Part shown: positions 11,418 to 21,622 of the stretch, piece by piece | How the letters are laid out: each line of letters opens with the position of its first letter | Numbering within the stretch: position 1 is the first letter of the stretch | Source: Terfezia claveryi | Lineage: Eukaryota; Ascomycota; Pezizomycetes; Pezizales; Pezizaceae | Length of the DNA stretch: 30,693 bases | Assembly (NCBI GenBank): GCA_015179025.1 | Contig: WHUX01000412.1 | Location: 1 to 30,693 of the forward strand | Reading direction: 5' to 3' | Notes under the pieces: model-generated | Databases searched by the model: none | What the model was told of the DNA's origin: nothing | The model's input: only the letters and a program-made list of their open reading frames with translations | Position numbers and translations under genes: made by a program

Positions 11418-12548
11418 CTATATAAGGGACAGGGCTTTTCCCGACTCATCCACCTCTTCAATCCTGGATTCGGAGATGGCGTAGGCAGCTATCGAGTGGT
11501 TTTTGCGGAGGGGACATGCCGCGATAAAATGGCCCCCCTTTCCGCATGCAATGCACAAACCCTGAGTGCAGCGACGGTCCCTTTTCTCCTAGGTAAGACG
11601 AGGTCTACCTGCTGACAGATCCATGGGGGCAGCCCCACCCGCTACTAGGGAGGGGTGTGCAGGCTTGTTGACCGGTGTGGGTTGTTGTTGGGTGGGTGCT
11701 ATTGGGAAGGGGGTATGGGGAGTCGAGGTCGGGAGTATCTTTTGGGGGGCTCTTAGTGCCGCTGTCTGCTGTTCCACCCAGCTAGCTTGCTCAATAAGTT
11801 CCTCCAGGGTCTTGGTCGGTGGGCAGTAGACCAGAGCCTTTTTCAGCTCGAAGGTAAGCCCGTCTTTGAACTGGTCGAGCTTGGCTTCGTCATTCTAATT
11901 GAGCTCTGCTGCCAGCCTGGAGAACTCGGCGACATAGGTTAACAGTTCGTTGTGTTTTTGCTTGAGGTCTCGCAGGGCCCTGCTGGCGGTTCCTTTAGGA
12001 TCCGGGTCCCCGAAGGCTCGGTCCAAGATTGCCATTAGTGCCGGGATGTCTAACAGATCAATCCCCGTTGCCTTAACGAAGGGCTGTACCTGGTCCATGG
12101 CCTTACCCTCCAGGAGGCCATAGATATATGAGAGCTGGTGGTGGACAGTGGGGAACTTCGCCGAGTCCCCAGAGAGTTTTATTTGTACAGAGTTCTTCCA
12201 TGTTTGTAACCAGCCCCGGTCCCCATTAAACTTGGGTGGTGTTGGTAGGTCTTGTGTTTTCTGGTTCTTTGGACCGTCGGCCAGGTGCAAGGCATGAGTC
12301 AGTCTCCGGATGGTTATCCTGTCCTCTGCTGCATCTTCTCGAAGGAGGGTTATTTCGTCTTCGGCTTCTCGGATTCACTTTTCGGCTTTCTGAAGGTCCG
12401 CTCCTTGTTGTTCAACAATGGCATTAGTCTCTGTGAATATTTCGATCACAGTTCTTCGGTATGCTGATAGTTCTGTCGGGTCTGATGGAATCGGAGTCGC
12501 CCTCCAGGCTGCGAATCTATCAGTGGGTAGTGGAATATTCGCGGACAT
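11418..12548 (-). pseudogene. gag: Element B gag, three internal stops
   Basis: Starts at the ATG of MSANIPLPTDRF (12548), about 30 bases inside the LTR junction. It contains TQDLPTPPKFNGDR, ILDRAFGDPDP, a capsid-like helix region and a zinc knuckle CIACGKGGHFIAAC (CX2CX4HX4C). Stops lie at 12375 (TGA, where C has CGA), 11895 (TAG, where A has TGG) and 11589 (TAG). The stop at 11895 is at the same codon as in element C. Pol opens in the -1 frame over the last codons of gag, which suggests frameshift expression; I see no clean slippery heptamer in the gag frame. Confidence 0.9.
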
Positions 12549-12563
12549 CGTACCAGTTGGTCT

Positions 12564-12573
12564 GAGAGATCCA
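12564..12573 (-). other. Candidate primer-binding site of element B
   Basis: Minus strand TGGATCTCTC, six bases (CTACGT) after the LTR end, matching the position of the equivalent sites in A and C. Confidence 0.38.
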
Positions 12574-12579
12574 ACGTAG

Positions 12580-13180
12580 TGTAATGATGGCTCTGGGACA
12601 AGGCGACCAAGGGGTACGCCGGGGCGAGGGTAGGAATGAGGTGAGACACACGTAGGAGCGCTATGTGTGTGACTAGGAAAACTAGGCTTGTCACGGACAC
12701 CTGTCACGGATGTCATGGATGATGTCACGGGGGGGCAGGACATTCGGAAAGCCGGGGCTAGGGCAAGACACACGTAGGAACACTACGTATGTGATCAGGG
12801 GAAGGCTGGGATGGGGGGTAAGGGCAAGAGGCAAGAGAGGCAGAGGGCAAGGGGCACGAGACATGCGGAGGCAGTTGCCGCGTGTGTCGGAGGTGGGCAG
12901 CGGTGCTGCAGAGCTGTTCACGAAAAAAGGGGGTGCACAAGAGAGGTGCACAAGCACTGGGAGAGGCAAGGCCCTATATTGGATATACAAGACATGGATG
13001 GGGATCCAACCAGAGGGCGGAGAGACGGAGATATATATACATGATTCTAAGCTAAGGCCGTAGAAGGAATAAGCTTCCCGAGACTCTTAGCTCGGAAGCC
13101 AAGATAACAATCACCTATCAACGACACTCGAACGAGCCTGTTCGAGTGTCAAAAACAAGACTAAAAACACGGTTGTGACA
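12580..13180 (-). repeat. Element B 5' LTR
   Basis: Partner of the LTR at 6888-7488, the same length. TATA run at 13032-13039. The TGTCACGGA cluster is at 12689, 12702, 12711 (TGTCATGGA) and 12723. A perfect 11-bp hairpin lies at 13123-13150. Compared with the other LTR, many CpG sites have become TpG or CpA here, consistent with deamination of methylated cytosine. Confidence 0.93.
13123..13150. promoter_or_regulatory. LTR outer hairpin, element B
   Basis: Perfect 11-bp arms GACACTCGAAC / GTTCGAGTGTC around a 6-base loop, about 30 bp inside the LTR end. It is the counterpart of the hairpin in A with a largely different arm sequence. The partner LTR (7431-7458) has two mismatches. Confidence 0.75.
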
Positions 13181-13185
13181 GTAAG
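13181..13185. repeat. Target-site duplication GTAAG, right copy
   Basis: Right partner of the GTAAG duplication that flanks element B. Confidence 0.92.
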
Positions 13186-13404
13186 GATTATAGAAAAAGA
13201 GATGGATTTTTGTATGTCAAGAACCGACAAGGACAATGGAGATTAGTCTTGCCCTCTACCTTTAACATCAAAGGTAAGAACTATCTCGAATTGGTTATTA
13301 AAGATGCACATGAGGCAACCGCTTATGGTGGCATTGAAAAAACGATGAAATATCTTATATCAGGAAAGAAAGTACTTTGTCTCCCGAGCGTCAGATGCCA
13401 CTGA
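13186..13404 (+). pseudogene. Element D integrase zinc-binding fragment, downstream part
   Basis: Begins DYRKRDGFLYVKN, continues WRLVLPSTFN, then LVIKDAHEATAYGGIEKTMKYL. This is the layout of the N-terminal H2C2 zinc-binding domain of retroviral-type integrases, in which a first His (here in AHE) and a second His just before GG coordinate zinc. The second His position is Tyr here (TAT), one C-to-T step from CAT. The two Cys residues expected downstream are gone; the frame ends at 13404 in unrelated sequence. No integrase catalytic core follows. It is therefore a decayed fragment, joined to a Gag-like frame by an apparent internal deletion or belonging to a non-autonomous element. Confidence 0.6.
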
Positions 13405-13504
13405 TGCTACCGGAGCCAAACTGCCACTTGGGGATGACGTCCTCTGGATGTCGCGTCTCCTGATTCCACTCCTCCTGTGACGGTCCTCTCTGAGAACAGC
13501 CTCA

Positions 13505-13880
13505 CGTTGTCTGTCTCTGGGAGATACAGGCCCGTCCAATTCCTCTAGGAGACACCTCCCATACTCCCAGAGCCAGCCCTTAGTAGTCTGTCTCTCAGAG
13601 CCGGCCCTTAGTAGTCTGTCTCCTGGAGCCGGCTCTTTAGTAGTCTGTCTCCGAGATACCCAGGCCGTCCACTTCCTCTAGGAGACACCCCCCATACCCA
13701 GAGCCGGCCCTTCATAGTCCGTCTCTAGGAGACACCACTCCGATGGATTCTCCTGGAGGTGTCCTTTTATTGTCTGTCTCCAGGATACTCATATCTATCT
13801 ACTTCCTGTGGGAGACACCTCCCACACTCCTTTCTCCTAGAGCCGGCCCTTTGTCGTCTGCCTCCGATTACTTCCTGTTG
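13505..13880. repeat. Degenerate interspersed repeat built on TGTCTCC / GGAGACA
   Basis: The stretch repeats AGAGCCGGCCCTTAGTAGT followed by CTGTCTCC about five times with decay (starts near 13569, 13598, 13626, 13700, 13839). These alternate with GGAGACACCTCCCATAC-like segments (near 13548, 13681, 13728, 13811). GGAGACA is the reverse complement of TGTCTCC, so direct and inverted copies are interleaved. No open frame of note. Not related to the LTR sequences. Confidence 0.7.
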
Positions 13881-14331
13881 ACTACCTGCCTTTAGCGGTC
13901 CATAATCTCCTCTGGCCTGTCCTCGACATTGCTCCAGGTATACTGTCTTCCCGGACGTTGTACCATCTGTGACCCCAAACAATCTTGGATTCCGCTTTCC
14001 TGTTGTCTGGTATTGGTCCCTCAGTGACCTCTAACTTGCAAATTGCCTGAGTTACTCTTGCACCCATTGGTGGCCATCTGGAACCACCGCATTACCATGA
14101 TAAATCGCTCCCCATTTATTCGTTCCCTATGCAATATCCCTATCACCCTTCTATCCATTACATTCCAAGCCTCTCCCAAGCCCAATTTCCTGCCCCATAT
14201 ACAAACAAATTAACAAAAGAGGAACATTAGAAAGATCATCTAGCTAACAAGAGAAATTCCTCGCCTCCCCATTGCCTTTTACCGCTCACTATTAAACCCG
14301 TACCTGACACCCATTACCCTTCCTAACCTTA
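13881..14331. other. No gene recognised
   Basis: Mixed-composition sequence with only short scattered frames, becoming C/T-rich on the plus strand towards 14331. I see no protein motif, RNA gene or repeat here. Confidence 0.5.
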
Positions 14332-16241
14332 TTTATCCTCCTCATCCTCCTCATCCTCCTTATTCTCCTCCTCCTCATCCTCTTCATCCTTATCCTCCTC
14401 ATCCTCCTCATCCTCCTCATGGTCCTCATCCGCCTCTTCCCCCTTGTCCGCCACTTCCACCTCCGGATCTTTCTCCTATAGCTCATGTCCCGCATGTCTA
14501 CTTATATCTCCTGCGCCATTCCCTCCATACCTATCCATACCCTCAACATCCTCACCATAAGCCTGTTCCAGTCTCCTAATTACTTCCGATCTGTCTTCTG
14601 CAGTATGTATTCTAGTCGGCTTCTGCTCATCCTCACTGGAATTCTTTTCCGTTGTACTATCCTCATAATCTAGAACAAGATCTTCCGCTGTAGCCTTCTG
14701 AAGATCCGCCTGAAGTTGTTTGGCATACTTCTTCATCTCCTCCGCATCAACCTCATATATAGTGTCTGATACCCACCTTACCCGGAGACCGAATTTCTGG
14801 CTCTTCCTTACTATGTCGGCTTTTATTACACTAAGCAGTGTGCTCCGTACGCTAGTTAGTATTCCCCCCCATTGTTTGATCAGTCTCGTAAAGTGCCCTA
14901 TGTGGTTTGTCAGTGCCAACGTAGTGCTTCTCAGGATCCCCTAACTTACGGATTGCATTCGTATAGTTGAAGTCCTCACTCACGACATATTCTCCAGTCT
15001 CACAACACTGCAGGTTGTGGTAGAGGACTGTAAAGATCAGACAAATAAATGGACCACTGATATTCATGATAAAGTCTCTATCCTGGTTCTCCAATTTCTT
15101 TGGGCTGCTGAAGAACTCCTGGTAAATGAAAGTGATTGCCTCTTGTACTTGAAAATGGAACCCATAGCTCTAGATTTGATCAGTCATTCTGCGTCTCACA
15201 TCGGGTTCCACAAACTCTGAACATACCTTTCGCCACTCCTGTGCACATGTGAATCGGTCCCTTCCTAGTAGCCACTTGATACATTTCCTAATGAATTCTA
15301 GAGAGCAATTCTTGTCAAATCCATAAAGGTAGGCTACTCGCTTCTTTGCATTATAGGTGAGGTATACTCGTGTACATGACTGTACGCTCCATAGCTATAG
15401 CTGGCTGATTAGTATCTAAATCTTTCATGCAGGTACCGTGCCATAACGTACATAGGCATCCTCCTGTTGGTCCCTAATACAATCAATCTCAAACCTAACT
15501 TCAATCTTAGACCATACCATGTCCAGAATGACCAGTGAACACTAAGGGTCTGGTAATGGATCCTCAAACAGCATTGTAGATTCCACCTCATTGGCTGCCG
15601 CTTCTATCATATCCCACAGATTCCCAGTGAATTGGTTAATACTCTAGTTTCCTGTAGTTACCCTACCCCTCTTCTTTACCCCACTTGCCTAGATGTTCTC
15701 CAACAGATCTTCTCCATCTGTTACCTTCTTGCAATCGTACTGCAGTTGCCGTTGTGTTAAGGATGGCAAGCTGTCTCCCGAAGACTCAAGATCCTATCTT
15801 GTCAGCTTATTTTTGAGGCTTCACTTTGGCAATGTAACCCTACACTAAAGGATGTTCGAAGGACTACAGCAGATGCTTGCCTACTTGCAGTAGGGCTTAT
15901 CCTAGTCTTTGATGAGTTCAAGGAGGATCTGGAGGGGCCAGCATGTGAGCTCATCTGTTGCCAAACTCGTAGATTAGCATTCTAGCATATTATCAACTTG
16001 GATCATTAGTTGCTCCTACCTCCGGAAAGTTTACTTTGCTGGCAAAATCCTGCATTTCTGGGACCAAGGTGGTATACGCATCTCCACCTAAGGCTGGAAC
16101 ACTTGGTATAGAGATCGTGGTAGACTGTAAGGACCTTCTCAAGCGTAAATTGGGATTCGGTCGCGCATCGTAGAGATCATTGGCTGAGGCAGCACGTTTT
16201 CTGCTGGGTTGCGTTTGCTTCCTATTTTCTTTGTTTACCAT
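14332..16241 (-). pseudogene. Unidentified protein remnant with acidic C-terminal tail
   Basis: A minus-strand reading that begins MVNKENRKQTQPSRKRAAS at 16241, a basic Lys/Arg/Ser-rich start, then shifts frame near 15990 and 15800. From about 15770 to 14870 one frame is protein-like throughout but interrupted by many stops, nearly all TAG. It includes DRFTCAQEWRKVCSEFVEP and ISGPFICLIFTVLYHNLQ. After another shift, 14919-14476 is open and continues past one TAG into a tail of almost pure Asp/Glu encoded by the TCC/TCA microsatellite, ending at 14332. The order of a basic N-terminus, central alpha-helical domain and acidic tail recalls fungal DUF6532-type proteins, but I could not confirm it. 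Function unknown. Confidence 0.5.
14335..14430. repeat. TCC/TCA microsatellite
   Basis: Imperfect run of CTCCTCATC units on the plus strand. On the minus strand, in the frame of the remnant above, it reads Glu-Glu-Asp repeats, so it is probably a coding microsatellite rather than intergenic. Confidence 0.75.
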
Positions 16242-16551
16242 TGCTGCATCCGTGATAATGAAAGAGCGGATATAGATCTTGAAGGTAAGGTGGTGGACTC
16301 CATTTATGTAACCTTTTGGACAAGACCATACTCAGTTCTGTTGCTGATAACGTTACAAGTCACTGGCCCCTTTGTATCTGTGTTAGTGTATTCCTCGTCT
16401 ACGTTCAGCATTTACCTTTGGTTTTGTTTGAGCTTATTCTGTGGAGTTGGGCAGAATTACAAAAATTGAGATAAGCTCACTGATTTATTCACAGATGTTA
16501 AAAAAAAAATTTAAAAAAAAGAAACATATAACATAAGTAACTAGAAATACC

Positions 16552-17020
16552 CTAGTCCAAATCCGACCCTGAATCCAAAGCTGAACCCGACAAACCTCCC
16601 ATTGCAGCTGTATCCGGATGCCTATAGTCTTTGCCGGACCCTTCATGGGCTGCTCCAGGACCTGCACCCTGTCTCTCATGATTTACTCCCTGCCCTTCAC
16701 TACCTCCAGCTAGAGCTCTTACAAGTCCTGGAGGCTTTACCTCTACTTGTATGTCCAGTATCATACCTCCAGAGTACCCAGCTATGATGTGTACCCCCAG
16801 CCAAAAGTTTCTACTCAACCCCAATGCCAAGAGCATCCACCTCTGTATATTGTCAAGCACATAATAGCGAGCTATCTCTCGAACAGTACCTAGTTCCGAT
16901 AGTAAGAACAGCTGGCACCGCAACTATAGCTCAGCCATTGTATGTGCATAGATTATTACAGTCTGTGACTGGGTGTTGGGCTGAAACAACCAACCCCTAC
17001 AATCCACATCCTGCACATGA
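16552..17020 (-). pseudogene. Second unidentified coding remnant
   Basis: On the minus strand one frame runs from about 17020 (DVDCRGWLFQPNTQSQ) through IIYAHTMAEL, a TAG near 16925, then LSELGTVREIARYYVLDNIQRW, and a Gly/Ser-rich end closing at 16552 (SGSALDSGSDLD). The first 60 residues look like a folded domain and the last 60 like a disordered tail. It could be the C-terminal part of another gene or mobile-element protein. A T-rich stretch follows on the minus strand (16500-16525). I do not recognise the family. Confidence 0.35.
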
Positions 17021-17606
17021 TCTTAGAGGGTTATGATGTAGATTCTGATAGATATTGGTGGGCCTGCCGTAGCTGGTGCACCACCAGCTGGGACAGGTCT
17101 ACGACAAATGTGATGAGCTAGTATGCCACCTGCAATTAACCCTGCACATGCTCCTTATCTTAGCAAACTGGCATTGGGTGTAATGAGGGCTCTGGGGGAC
17201 AAGGCGACCAAGGGGTACACCGGGGAAGTGGCAAGGGGCAATCGCACACGTAGGAGCTCTACATGTGTGATCTGGGGAAAGGCTAGGGTAAGACACACGT
17301 AGGAACGCTACGTATGTGACTAGGGGAAGACTGAGATGGGGGAGCAAGGGCAAGAGGCAAGAGAGGCAGAGGGCAAGGGATACGAGACACGTGGAGGCAG
17401 TTGCCGCGTGTGTCAAGGGAGGCAGCTGTACTGCAGAGTTGTATGTTCGAGACAAGGATGTGCACAAGGGAGGTGCACAAGTGCTGGGGGAAGCAAGGTC
17501 CTGTATTGGGTATATAAGATGTTGGATGGGGATCCAACGAGAGGGCGGAGAGAGCAAGCTATATATACAGGCTTCCTTCCTGGCCAAGGCCACCGGAAGG
17601 AATAAG

Positions 17607-17633
17607 GTTCCCGAGACCCCTTATCTCGGGAAC
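17607..17633. promoter_or_regulatory. Second LTR hairpin, element C
   Basis: Perfect 10-bp arms GTTCCCGAGA / TCTCGGGAAC around a 7-base loop. Element B has a weaker version (CTTCCCGAG / CTCGGAAG); A has none that I can see. Confidence 0.65.
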
Positions 17634-17668
17634 AGAGATAACAACGATATCAATCAATCAACAATAAC

Positions 17669-17698
17669 GAGAGTCGGACAGAATCCCGTCTGACTCTC
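17669..17698. promoter_or_regulatory. LTR outer hairpin, element C
   Basis: Arms GAGAGTCGGAC / GTCTGACTCTC with one mismatch around an 8-base loop, the same position and nearly the same sequence as in A. Confidence 0.7.
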
Positions 17699-17728
17699 AA
17701 ACCTGGCTAGGAAAGGACGGTTGTGACA

Positions 17729-17741
17729 CTATCCCCCCTTT
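17729..17741 (-). other. Element C polypurine tract
   Basis: Minus strand AAAGGGGGGATAG directly before the 3' LTR, identical to that of element B. Its presence shows that the LTR at 17179 belongs to element C and is not a solo LTR. Confidence 0.88.
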
Positions 17742-17907
17742 AGGCTCGGAGCCCCAGCGGCGTAAGGCAAGGCGAAAAAAAAACAAACAAACAAGACAGG
17801 CGAATAACCAATAACCCATAACACAACCCCAACGCCGGACAACCTGACAACAACAGAAACAACAATCATAATTCCAACTCCAAATCAACGAAGACAAGAC
17901 AAAAATA

Positions 17908-20900
17908 TTATTCAGCTGGGCGAGGCTTGAAAGGGTAACGCTGGTGGAATAGGGTAACCAAATCCTGCGCATTCTCCAAGTCCTCTACAGGTTGCCAGGT
18001 AGTCTCCTAGTCCCCTACCCACTTGACCTTATACTGAACTCACCCATAGCGTTTTCTGGAGTCCAGTACCTCCTCAACCTCCCACTTCTCTTCACCTGCG
18101 ATCACCACTGGAGAAGGTGGGGGGTGCTTTTGCCCGGGAAGGGGATCGTCGGCAGCTGGCTTGATCTCCGAGACATGAACGACCAGATGGCGCTTGATAT
18201 CCTTGGGAAATCTCAGCCAGTAAGCATGAGTGCCCACAGCTGCTAACACCTCATAGGGGCCTAGGAACTTGTGATCCAACTTACGAGAGGGTCGTTCTGT
18301 CTGGAAGTGTCTGCTAGAGAGCCATACCTTGTCTCCTGGTTGGTATTTGGGGGCCAGTAACCTAGACCCGTTGGCATATTCTGCTTGTCTGACCTGAGCA
18401 TAACCCAACTCAGTCTTCAGGGTAGAGTGGAGTTCAGAAATCTGCGTGGTGAACTCCTTGGCTGGGGCATTCTCCCTGGCCTTGCGCAGATGTGCTAGGG
18501 AGTCTACGAACTGAGGGTGCCAGCCATAATTGGCCACAAATAGGGACGTTTTCAGCGACTCGGAGAACTGGTTGTTGGCGGCAAATTCACAGGTTGCTAG
18601 CAACGAAACCCAGTTGTTCTGCTGGTAGCTGACGAAGGCCCGCAGATACTGTTCCATAATTGCATTCATTCTTTCCGATTGGCCGTCCGTCTGGGGGTGG
18701 TAAGCTGTTGACAGACGAACTTTGATCCCCAGAAGTTCGCAGAAGGCTTGCTAGAATTCTGAGGTAAACTGAGGGCTACGGTTTGACACGATCGATTCAG
18801 GGAGGCCATGGTACCGGAATACATTATTGAGGTAGAGGTTGGCTAACTCCGGAGCGGAGCAGGTATCTCGGCAAGGTATAACATGCCTCATCTTCGTCAA
18901 CCGATCCACCACCATCAGGATGGCATTGAATCCCGAGTCCTTCGGCAACCCAGTTACAAAGTCCATGGTCAGGTGTTGCCAGGGCCGATCCGGGATCTCC
19001 AGGGGCTTCAAGGTTCCATAGGAGGCATGACGAGTGGGTTTTGCACGCTTGCAGATATGGCAGTTCCGTATGTACTGTTCTACCTCCTTTTGCCAGTCGA
19101 TCCATGTGTATTGTCTAGCTAGTAGTTCTAACGTCTTAGCCACTCCAGGGTGACCTGCAGCCAGGGTATCATGGTGTTCCTTGATCAGCTGCATCCGCAG
19201 CTCCCCTTCAGGTATATAGAGCCGATCTAGGTGGTATAGGAGGCTGTCGTGAGTGGTGCACTCGGCTAGGGAAATCTTGGTGTGACGGCGCTGTCCAGAC
19301 TCCACTGCGGCGATTTATCCTTAACCAGGTCGTCCTCCGCATATGCCGTGTATCCGCAGAAGGAGATCTGTTCCGGGGTTCGCTTCAGCTTTAGCATCAG
19401 CCTCAGCAAGGCTATTAGCCACTAGGTCGAGATTTTCAGGTTTCAGTACCACCTGATTTTGGTACTTCAGCCTTTCATCCCCCCCTTTAGGGAGATCTCC
19501 TGATCTCCTGGTCAGTGCGTCCGGCTTACCCCCAGCTTTTCCAGGCCAATACTTGATCTTGAAGTTGAATCGAGATAAGAACTCCGACCACCTAGCCTGC
19601 CATCAGTTCAGCAGCTTAGTAGTGGTGAAGTACTCAAGATTCTTATGATCGGATAGCACCTCGATGATCCCCTTGGCTGACTCTAGGTGTGGCCTCCACT
19701 CCTCGAATGCTCGCACAATGGCCATTAACTCCTTATCATAGATCTCGTAATTACACTCCCCGGGGAGTGCTTTTTGGAGAAATAGGCCACCGGGTGGAGG
19801 ACTCCATTGACATACTGGGACAGGATTCCGGCGGAGACATAGTCGGAGGCATCTGTTTCCACGATACACTGCTATCGGGATCAAAGTGAGCTAGTATGGG
19901 AGCTGAGCAGAAGGCTTCCTTGAGGTTCTGGAAGGCGGATTGGGCTTCTGGACTCCAGTGGAATCGCCGGTCCTTTTTGGTCAGGGCTGTGAGGGGGGCC
20001 ACGATCTTGGAATATCCTAGAATGAACCGTCGGTAAAAGTTGGCGAATCCAGGAAGGCCTGGACATCCTTGAGATTTGCTGGGATTTCCCATTCCTGAAA
20101 GCGGTGACCTTGGCAGGGTCCATTCTAATACCTTCCGTGGTGATGATCAACCCTAGATACTTAACCTCCTGCACATGGAACTCGCATTTCTCGGGCTTGA
20201 GGTACAACCCAGCTTGCTCCAGCTTCTCCAATACCTGCCGGACATGGATTTTGTGCTCTGCTAGGGTATCCGAATAGATTAGGATATCGTCTAAGTAAGC
20301 CGTACAGAACACATCCAGGAAGTCTCGTAGGGTGTCATTAATAAAGTGTTGAAAGGAGGCCGGGGCATTGGTTAATCCGAAGGGCATGACGTTGTACTCG
20401 AAGTGGCCGTACCGGGTGCGGAAGGCTGTTTTCCACTCTTCACCTTCAGCTATTCGGACCAGGTTATAGGCTCCCCTCAAATCCAGTTTAGTGAACCATT
20501 TTGCCTTGGAGAGCCTGGCTAATGTTTCCTGGATCAGAGGTAGGGGATACCTGTTCTTGACCGTTATCTCGTTCAGGCCACGATAGTCCACACACAACTG
20601 AAGAGAGCCGTCCGATTTTTTCACAAATAGCACAGGGGCACCTGCTGGAGAAGAGCTATGGCGAATGAAGCTCTTGTTGAGGTTTTCTTCTAGGTACTTC
20701 TTCAAGGCCTCCAATTCCGCTCGGGACATTCCATAGAGAGGGCCATAAGGGGGAGTTTTTCCTTCGATCAGCGGGATTGTGTGGTCGTATGGTCAGTGGG
20801 GGGCAAGCTTTTCCGCAGCCTTTTCCGAGAATAGGTCGATAAACTCGTGGTATTCATCTGGGACCATGGACTTCCATTCTTCTTTGGACCTTGTCTTGTT

Positions 20901-21587
20901 GATTTCCAGGTTTATATCATGTATAGAGAGGGCATGTGCCTTCAGCTTGTGCCTCCTGGTGAGGTAAGCGAAAGCCCCTGCACCAATAAAGCTAACACTC
21001 AGGGGTTTTGGGGAAACAGGGGGAACAGGAACAGAAGCAGGAGGGTTGTCAACGTTGATATATGCGGTCTGGTGTACTACCTGGGCAGGGTTCTCTACCG
21101 GGGGGGGTAGTGCACATAACCCTTTAACGGCAGTTCGTGGAGCACCACAGTGCCTCTTGCAATACCCACTATTGAATGTCAAGGTGTAAGAGCCAAAGTT
21201 AACGGAGACATCATGCATTCGGAGCCAAGGAATCCCCAGAACAATGGGGTATTTGAGCTTGGTCACAAACATCGGTAAACTCTCCGAATGGTCCCCAATG
21301 GCGCTGGGCAGGCAAGCAAGATCGGTGATAGCCCCAGAAGAGATTGGACGGCCATCAATAACATCAAGACGGCGGGGGGTCTTGAGTTTGGCTGTTGGTA
21401 TAGAATTTTTACTGACAAAGGTCTGATCAATGAAGGCCATTCCCAAAGCACCACAATCTATGAGAGCTGATGTTACCACTGTTTTACCATTGAATTCAAT
21501 AGTTATTGGTACTACAAAGTGCTCGCCAAACAAGCGAGATTCATCAACAGACATAGATGCAGGAACAGAGAAAGACGACAAAGACAA
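17908..21587 (-). pseudogene. pol: Element C pol polyprotein, heavily broken
   Basis: Protease (LIDCGALGMAF), reverse transcriptase ([11 protein letters not shown] near 20290), RNase H, integrase and chromodomain can be followed in order. Breaks include TGA at 20793 (CGA in A), frameshifts near 20095, 20050, 19870 and 19310, TAG at 18751 in place of Trp, TGA at 18040 where B has CGA, and TAG near 18010. The integrase core reads SIVSNRSPQFTS: the second catalytic Asp is Asn, so integrase would be dead even with the frame mended. The chromodomain (EEKWEVEEVLDSRKRY, QYKVKWVG) ends at the stop at 17908-17910. At the 5' end, pol is open in the -1 frame relative to gag beyond the first ATG, so the true N-terminus is probably made by frameshifting. 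Confidence 0.92.
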
Positions 21588-21622
21588 ATGACCTAGTGCA
21601 GGTCCCTTGCTAGTGTCAGTAA

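Larger units (their letters stand above)
6888..13180 (-). mobile_element. Element B: complete Ty3/Gypsy chromovirus nested in element D
   Basis: A full-length 6,293-bp minus-strand element with two 601-bp LTRs, a polypurine tract next to the 3' LTR, pol, gag and a candidate primer site next to the 5' LTR. Five bases, GTAAG, flank it on both sides (6883-6887 and 13181-13185), the expected 5-bp target duplication of Ty3/Gypsy integration. The LTRs are about 94% identical by eye, with most differences being CpG against TpG or CpA. Gag and pol carry only a few nonsense codons and one clear late frameshift, so this is the best preserved of the three copies but still not functional as written. Confidence 0.95.
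17179..17728 (-). repeat. Element C 3' LTR
   Basis: A 550-bp complete LTR. It holds a TATA run at 17550-17557, an 11-bp hairpin with one mismatch at 17669-17698, a perfect 10-bp hairpin GTTCCCGAGA/TCTCGGGAAC at 17607-17633, and two copies of the CACGTAG hairpin module (near 17243 and at 17293-17317). Its outer end resembles the LTR of A rather than that of B. Confidence 0.92.

Noticed and set aside
14292..14495. Minus-strand Arg/Met-rich frame
   Set aside because: Wrong frame of the TCC/TCA microsatellite; another frame continues the acidic tail of the adjoining remnant.
17179..17728. Solo LTR next to the coding remnants
   Set aside because: It is followed directly by the polypurine tract and the pol end of element C, so it is the 3' LTR of C.
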